Below, in pieces: positions 43,945-47,572 of a stretch of 47,572 bases of DNA. A model generated the notes under the pieces. It was not told where the DNA came from, ran no database searches, and saw only the letters and a list, made by a program, of their open reading frames with translations. The first letter of the stretch is position 1, and each line of letters starts with the position of its first letter. The translations under genes and the position numbers were made by a program. Source of the stretch: Lachnospiraceae bacterium (GTDB taxonomy: Bacteria > Bacillota > Clostridia > Lachnospirales > Lachnospiraceae). Where the stretch lies: positions 1 to 47,572 of the forward strand of contig JAQYAV010000149.1 in assembly GCA_029338675.1 (NCBI GenBank), read 5' to 3'.

Positions 43945-45089
43945 TATTCATATTCGTCTAAGAAGTGATGTTTTACTCCGTCTTTTTTGTATGAGATGAT
44001 TGTGTTAAGATTTACATTTTCAACGCTCTTGAAAATATTTCCCTCTATATATGGGTTGTTTTCCTTTAACTTTGCTATTAATTTTTTTGTTTCTAATCTC
44101 TTTGAAGATGTAGTTCCATCCTCGTGACATGTGCTGCAGGTTTCTGTAAAATGACAAGCGCACTGCAAAAAATGGAGTTCGTTATAATCTCTCCACTTAC
44201 ATATGTCTTCTTCTCTAACTAGGTATAGCGGTCTAATTAGTTCCATTCCATCAAAATTAGTACTATGTAGCTTAGGCATCATTGTCTGTATTTGTGCTCC
44301 ATGGAGCATTGCCATAAGAATTGTTTCAATCACATCATCGTAGTGATGTCCTAGAGCAATCTTATTACATCCAAGTTCCTTTGCTTTACTATATAAATGT
44401 CCTCGTCGCATTCTCGCGCATAGATAACAAGGACTCTTTTCAACAGTATCCACTGCGTCAAATATTGTACTTTCAAATATAGTTATTGGTATTCCAAGCT
44501 TCTTCGCGTTACTTTCTATCAGCGCACGATTTTCCTTATTATAACCAGGATCCATAACTAAAAATGTAAGTTTAAACAAAACCTTTTTATGCTTTTGTAT
44601 CTCTTGAAAAAGCTTTGCCATAAGCATAGAATCCTTGCCACCTGATATACATACTGCTATGTGATCTCCGTCTTGAATCAATTCATATGTTTTACATGCC
44701 TTTGCAAAAGGAGAAAATAGCTGTTTGTGAAATTTCTTTCTAATACTTTCTTCTGCTTTTGCTTTGCATTCATCATCATTTTCATTTTGAATAGAATCCA
44801 TTAAAACAGCATTATAGCCACCTGCTAGACTATAGCAATCAAAGCCTTGCTCTTCTAAACGCTCCGCAACATCTTTAGATTTTTCTCCACGCTGACAGTA
44901 AATTATGATTGTTTTACTTTTATCTAGTAGATTTAAGCATTCATCATAGTTTTTCTCAAACTGAAATAGTGGAATATTTATTGCCTCTGGAAGCATACCA
45001 TATATAACACTTCCCTCGTCTCTGATGTCAACCAATTGACAGGAATCTATTGAAAACTTTTTTAGATCAAAAAATGTAATCTCTTTCAT
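43944..45089 (-). CDS. rhodanese-TtcA-like fusion (probable tRNA sulfur-transfer enzyme)
   Basis: 381 residues in two parts. Residues 1-100 form a rhodanese domain with active Cys65 in IIIYCQRGEKSKDVAE. Residues from about 115 are a PP-loop ATPase of the TtcA/TilS superfamily, with ISGGKDS at 148-154, CYLC (C221, C224), GHHYDDVIETILMAML and a Cys-rich segment CACHFTETCSTC (C310-C321). TtcA uses a Cys-bound Fe-S cluster to thiolate C32 of tRNA; the fused rhodanese would pass persulfide sulfur to it. The extra Cys cluster could hold a cluster or zinc. AGAGAGGAC precedes ATG 45089. Confidence 0.85.
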   Translation of the reverse strand: MKEITFFDLKKFSIDSCQLVDIRDEGSVIYGMLPEAINIPLFQFEKNYDECLNLLDKSKTIIIYCQRGEKSKDVAERLEEQGFDCYSLAGGYNAVLMDSIQNENDDECKAKAEESIRKKFHKQLFSPFAKACKTYELIQDGDHIAVCISGGKDSMLMAKLFQEIQKHKKVLFKLTFLVMDPGYNKENRALIESNAKKLGIPITIFESTIFDAVDTVEKSPCYLCARMRRGHLYSKAKELGCNKIALGHHYDDVIETILMAMLHGAQIQTMMPKLHSTNFDGMELIRPLYLVREEDICKWRDYNELHFLQCACHFTETCSTCHEDGTTSSKRLETKKLIAKLKENNPYIEGNIFKSVENVNLNTIISYKKDGVKHHFLDEYE

Positions 45090-45125
45090 TATTTTAGTCC
45101 TCTCTTTCCTGTCAAAGTTATCATT

Positions 45126-45147
45126 CTATTGACTAGTATGTCAATAG
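45126..45147 (-). promoter_or_regulatory. palindrome downstream of the rhodanese-PP-loop start region, at the end of the alpha/beta-hydrolase relic
   Basis: CTATTGAC/GTCAATAG (8-bp arms, 6-nt loop). On the minus strand it contains a perfect -35 TTGACA (45139-45144), followed 17 bases later by ATAACT, just before the rhodanese-PP-loop gene's AGAGAGGAC site. It could be an operator over that gene's promoter. Confidence 0.5.
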
Positions 45148-45150
45148 GTT

Positions 45151-45374
45151 TTATCCTATTTTTGCCTGCAACCACTTACCTACAAGGTTGGCTAATTTCA
45201 TTCTTTGACCAACAAAGCTATGATTACTTTTTATTATCTCGTAATCTATTTTTCCACCTTTTTCTTCCAAATGTTTAGCTAATGGTTTTAACATCTTATC
45301 TGGTGGTGCAATAGTGTCATACAATGCCTCAACCAACAAACAATTACGGTCAACTAAATTTACAATCTTATTTT
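45151..45374 (-). pseudogene. alpha/beta-hydrolase C-terminal relic
   Basis: The frame reads NLVDRNCLLVEALYDTIAPP, then a helix LKPLAKHLEEKGGKIDYEI and KSNHSFVGQRMKLANLVGKW. This matches the end of alpha/beta hydrolases: the late Asp (YDTIAPP) and catalytic His (NHSFVGQR) positions. The nucleophile and the N-terminal two thirds are missing. The upstream part overlaps the tail of the YezD-like gene in another frame. No ribosome site fits the internal ATG at 45339. Confidence 0.65.
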
Positions 45375-45509
45375 TTCAGTTTTATCAATTTGTATTATCT
45401 TTCCGTCTTGGATTATAAGAGTAATATTGCCGTATTTTACTTCCTCGATTAATTGGCTGATCAGCTCAGTCACAGCAGCTTCATTACCGTTTAATCTTTC
45501 TTTTCCCAT
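45360..45509 (-). CDS. YezD-family (DUF2292) small protein
   Basis: 49 residues, MGKERLNGNEAAVTELISQL then IEEVKYGNITLIIQDGKIIQ and IDKTEKIRL. The pattern of a short helix, YGxIxLIIQDGKIIQID and a KTEKIRL end is the YezD/DUF2292 signature. These proteins are found beside sulfate-assimilation and cysteine genes in Firmicutes; the biochemical role is unknown. It starts 13 bases after cysK with AGAGGATG upstream of ATG 45509, so it is translated from the same transcript. Confidence 0.8.
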   Translation of the reverse strand: MGKERLNGNEAAVTELISQLIEEVKYGNITLIIQDGKIIQIDKTEKIRL

Positions 45510-45521
45510 AAACACATCCTC

Positions 45522-46457
45522 TTATGAATTAAATAAAGGTGTTGATAAATATCTGTCTCCTGAATCTGGAAGTAAAGCAACAATTGTCTTGCCCTTATTT
45601 TCAGGTCTCTTTGCCAAGATTTCAGCAGCCTTTAATGCTGCACCTGATGAAATACCAACTAAAATACCCTCTGATGTTGCAAATGCTTTTCCTTCTGCAA
45701 ATGCATCCTCATTTTCAATTGCAATTATTTCATCATATATTTTTGTATCAAGTACATCTGGTACAAATCCTGCTCCGATTCCCTGAATCTTATGTGCACC
45801 TGGTGTTCCAGTTGAAAGAACTGCGCTTGTTGCTGGCTCAACTGCAACGATCTTCACATTAGGATTTTGTTCCTTTAAGTACTGGCCTACACCTGTAATT
45901 GTTCCACCTGTACCTACACCAGCAACAAAGATGTCAACCTTTCCATCTGTCTGTCTCCAGATTTCAGGTCCTGTTGTTTCTTTGTGTACCTTTGGATTCG
46001 CTGGATTAACAAACTGTCCAAGAATAACAGATCCTTCAATTTCCTTGTTAAGCTCCTCAGCCTTTGCAATAGCACCCTTCATACCTTTTGCTCCCTCTGT
46101 AAGCACAAGCTCAGCACCATATGCCTTAAGAAGATTTCTTCTCTCAACACTCATTGTCTCTGGAAGAGTAAGGATTGCTTTATATCCTTTAGCGGTTGCA
46201 ACAGCTGCAAGACCTATACCAGTATTACCACTTGTTGGTTCAATAATAGTTGCTCCTGGCTTTAAGCTTCCCTTTTTCTCTGCATCCTCAATCATTGCAA
46301 GAGCAATACGATCCTTAACCGATCCTGCTGGATTTAAGTATTCAAGTTTGGCAAGTACTGTTGCCTCTGTTATTTCTCTCTTCTTTGAATAACCATTTAA
46401 CTGTAATAATGGTGTACCACCTATCAACTCTAATGCACTCTGTTTGATTTCGCTCAT
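45522..46457 (-). CDS. cysK: cysteine synthase A (O-acetylserine sulfhydrylase)
   Basis: 311 residues. A fold-type II PLP enzyme: Lys48 in [12 protein letters not shown] binds [16 protein letters not shown] is the substrate loop, [10 protein letters not shown] binds the cofactor phosphate, and [15 protein letters not shown] ends the protein. It makes cysteine from O-acetylserine and sulfide. No cysE is nearby. It is followed by the YezD-like gene. An upstream hairpin (46494-46517) and a LysR regulator suggest control. Confidence 0.97.
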   Translation of the reverse strand: MSEIKQSALELIGGTPLLQLNGYSKKREITEATVLAKLEYLNPAGSVKDRIALAMIEDAEKKGSLKPGATIIEPTSGNTGIGLAAVATAKGYKAILTLPETMSVERRNLLKAYGAELVLTEGAKGMKGAIAKAEELNKEIEGSVILGQFVNPANPKVHKETTGPEIWRQTDGKVDIFVAGVGTGGTITGVGQYLKEQNPNVKIVAVEPATSAVLSTGTPGAHKIQGIGAGFVPDVLDTKIYDEIIAIENEDAFAEGKAFATSEGILVGISSGAALKAAEILAKRPENKGKTIVALLPDSGDRYLSTPLFNS

Positions 46458-46493
46458 AATATTAATCCTCCTATTTTATAAATTAAATAATTT

Positions 46494-46517
46494 GCAGTTA
46501 CCACTTTCGGCAACTGC
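46494..46517 (-). promoter_or_regulatory. hairpin in the cysK leader
   Basis: GCAGTTACC/GGCAACTGC with one internal mismatch and a 6-nt loop, 37 bases before the cysK start. No known cysteine, SAM or T-box riboswitch motif was seen, so it may be a protein site or simple leader structure. Confidence 0.4.
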
Positions 46518-46604
46518 TATATTAATGTTAGCCTCAAGTGTTGTTCCTTTACTGGAATGACTATATCCTACCATATTGATATGAATTTGAAAATTTCACG
46601 AATA

Positions 46605-46620
46605 TTATCATGCGTGATAA
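46605..46620. promoter_or_regulatory. short palindrome between lysR and cysK
   Basis: TTATCATGCGTGATAA, perfect 6-bp arms around TGCG, 20 bases past the lysR stop and about 150 before cysK. Possible operator or weak hairpin; no T-run on the lysR strand. Confidence 0.35.
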
Positions 46621-46639
46621 GTTTTTCTAATAACTGATT

Positions 46640-47542
46640 TTATTCCTTATATTTTGCTAACTCTTCTACATAGGTTTCTCCTATTTCGCTAAGAGAATGA
46701 TTTTCCTTCACAATATAACCAATAGTTAACGGGTCCTCCTCTTTAAGCTTAATAGTATTGAATCCAGATTTTAACGAAAAACTTTCTATCATAATTCCTG
46801 TTCCAATGGAATACCCATTTAGCGCTACCATAAGCTCTGCACTGGTTGCTCTATCAGTTGATTTTATTATTTTCTTAAAATCATAATTAGAAAGTGCTTC
46901 CTCAGATAAGTAAAAGTTATTATCGCTGCTTTGATCAAATGACACACAAGGGTATCCTTCTAAATCAGCTAAGGATAATTCTTCTCTATCTGCTAATGGA
47001 TGCTTTTTCCATACATAAACATATGTGTTTTTTGTCATAATTGGAACAAATTTAAGCTGGTATTCTTTAAGCAATTTACGTATTATTTTCTCATTTGAAG
47101 ATGAATAAGAAATAATGCCTATTTCGCTTTTTAATGTTTTAACATCATTTAAGACCTCATCTGTTCTTGTCTCATGAATCGAATAATTATATTCTTCCGA
47201 GTCAAATTTCTTAATAGTATTTACAAATGCATGTATCGCGAAAACATAATGCTGTAACGAAACCGAGAACTGCCTTCTTCCGTCACTATTTTTCTCATAT
47301 TTATCTTCAATCAATTCAAACTGGCTTACCGCCTGCTTTGCATATATCAAAAACTCCTCGCCTTCATTCGTTAACGAAATTCCACGATTTGTTCTATTAA
47401 AAAGCACAATACCTAACTCTTCCTCTAAATCATTTATGGCTAAAGACAACGCTGGCTGAGTTATTATCAGGCGATTTGCCGCTTCTCGCATAGAAGTAGA
47501 TGATGCAACAGCAATTACATATTTTAGTTGCAAAATTGTCAT
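46640..47542 (-). CDS. LysR-family transcriptional regulator
   Basis: 300 residues. The N-terminal winged helix-turn-helix is classic: SMREAANRLIITQPALSLAI, NDLEEELGIVLFNRTNRG, SLTNEGEEFLIYAKQAV. The C-terminal half is a two-lobe effector domain. It ends 182 bases before the cysK start on the same strand, so it may regulate cysK, by analogy with CysB/CysL-type regulators, but the effector cannot be told from sequence. AGGAG precedes ATG 47542. Confidence 0.93.
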   Translation of the reverse strand: MTILQLKYVIAVASSTSMREAANRLIITQPALSLAINDLEEELGIVLFNRTNRGISLTNEGEEFLIYAKQAVSQFELIEDKYEKNSDGRRQFSVSLQHYVFAIHAFVNTIKKFDSEEYNYSIHETRTDEVLNDVKTLKSEIGIISYSSSNEKIIRKLLKEYQLKFVPIMTKNTYVYVWKKHPLADREELSLADLEGYPCVSFDQSSDNNFYLSEEALSNYDFKKIIKSTDRATSAELMVALNGYSIGTGIMIESFSLKSGFNTIKLKEEDPLTIGYIVKENHSLSEIGETYVEELAKYKE

Positions 47543-47572
47543 ACTGTTTCAACTCCTAGTATAATAATGATG

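Overview
The window is AT-rich chromosomal DNA from a low-GC Gram-positive anaerobe. The best guess is a Lachnospiraceae member of the Butyrivibrio / Pseudobutyrivibrio / Roseburia type. Support: cytoplasmic xylan side-chain enzymes (GH115 alpha-glucuronidase plus SGNH acetylesterase), a GH10 xylanase relic, a LUD-domain protein typical of gut Clostridia, a cobalamin salvage set, DegV, choice-of-anchor-A and Ig-repeat surface proteins, and a proton-type F-ATPase. The organism assignment is inference from gene content; no rRNA or tRNA is present to test it.

Layout. 1-940: start of a TnpB-like transposase running off the left edge, an IS-end-like hairpin, and a MATE transporter gene broken by a stop, a frameshift and a 3' truncation. 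1016-1654: LUD protein. 1856-8336: complete F1Fo ATP synthase operon on the minus strand with its own promoter and terminator, in the order a-c-b-(delta+alpha)-gamma-beta-epsilon; delta and alpha are one continuous reading frame. 8469-13193: acetylesterase then GH115, minus strand, behind a promoter overlapped by a 16-bp palindrome. 13252-17764: corA-cobT-cobU-cobS-(mini cobU)-cobC, a cobinamide-salvage and lower-ligand-attachment operon with a second, very short CobU-like protein. 17852-18622: YlmH-like S4 protein. 18712-25767: two large exported, membrane-anchored surface proteins, each with its own terminator. 26062-29050 (plus strand): nadA, mnmA, degV. 29053-36735 (minus strand): pssA, a VTT membrane protein, a 29-bp x 8 tandem array, nhaC, rhomboid protease, guanine-deaminase-like protein, a chimeric MATE/PnuC pseudogene, a split chromate transporter pair, a GNAT acetyltransferase, a 44-bp x 3 tandem repeat and a zinc-ribbon membrane protein. 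36907-41620: aldo/keto reductase, a non-coding stretch with mutually exclusive hairpins, a small exported-peptide ORF broken at an A8 tract, a hybrid histidine kinase and a histidine phosphatase. 41723-43944: a GH10 xylanase pseudogene whose 3' end meets a 1,024-bp segment bounded by 32-bp inverted repeats and holding another dead MATE fragment. 43944-47542: rhodanese/TtcA-like fusion, an alpha/beta-hydrolase relic, a 49-residue YezD-like protein, cysK and a LysR regulator.

How the genes work together. The acetylesterase and GH115 have no signal peptide, so they probably deacetylate and remove (methyl)glucuronic acid from imported xylo-oligosaccharides. CorA may supply divalent metal, while CobT/U/S/C attach the lower ligand of cobalamin. 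CysK, the YezD-like protein and the LysR regulator form a cysteine-synthesis corner next to a sulfur-transfer (rhodanese/PP-loop) protein. Three separate MATE transporter remnants and several dead genes show active gene decay. The most unusual points are the delta-alpha ATP synthase fusion, the mini CobU with an RBS buried in a hairpin, the pure 29-bp tandem array, the A8-interrupted exported peptide, and the inverted-repeat-bounded segment. No clearly new defence or conflict system was found.
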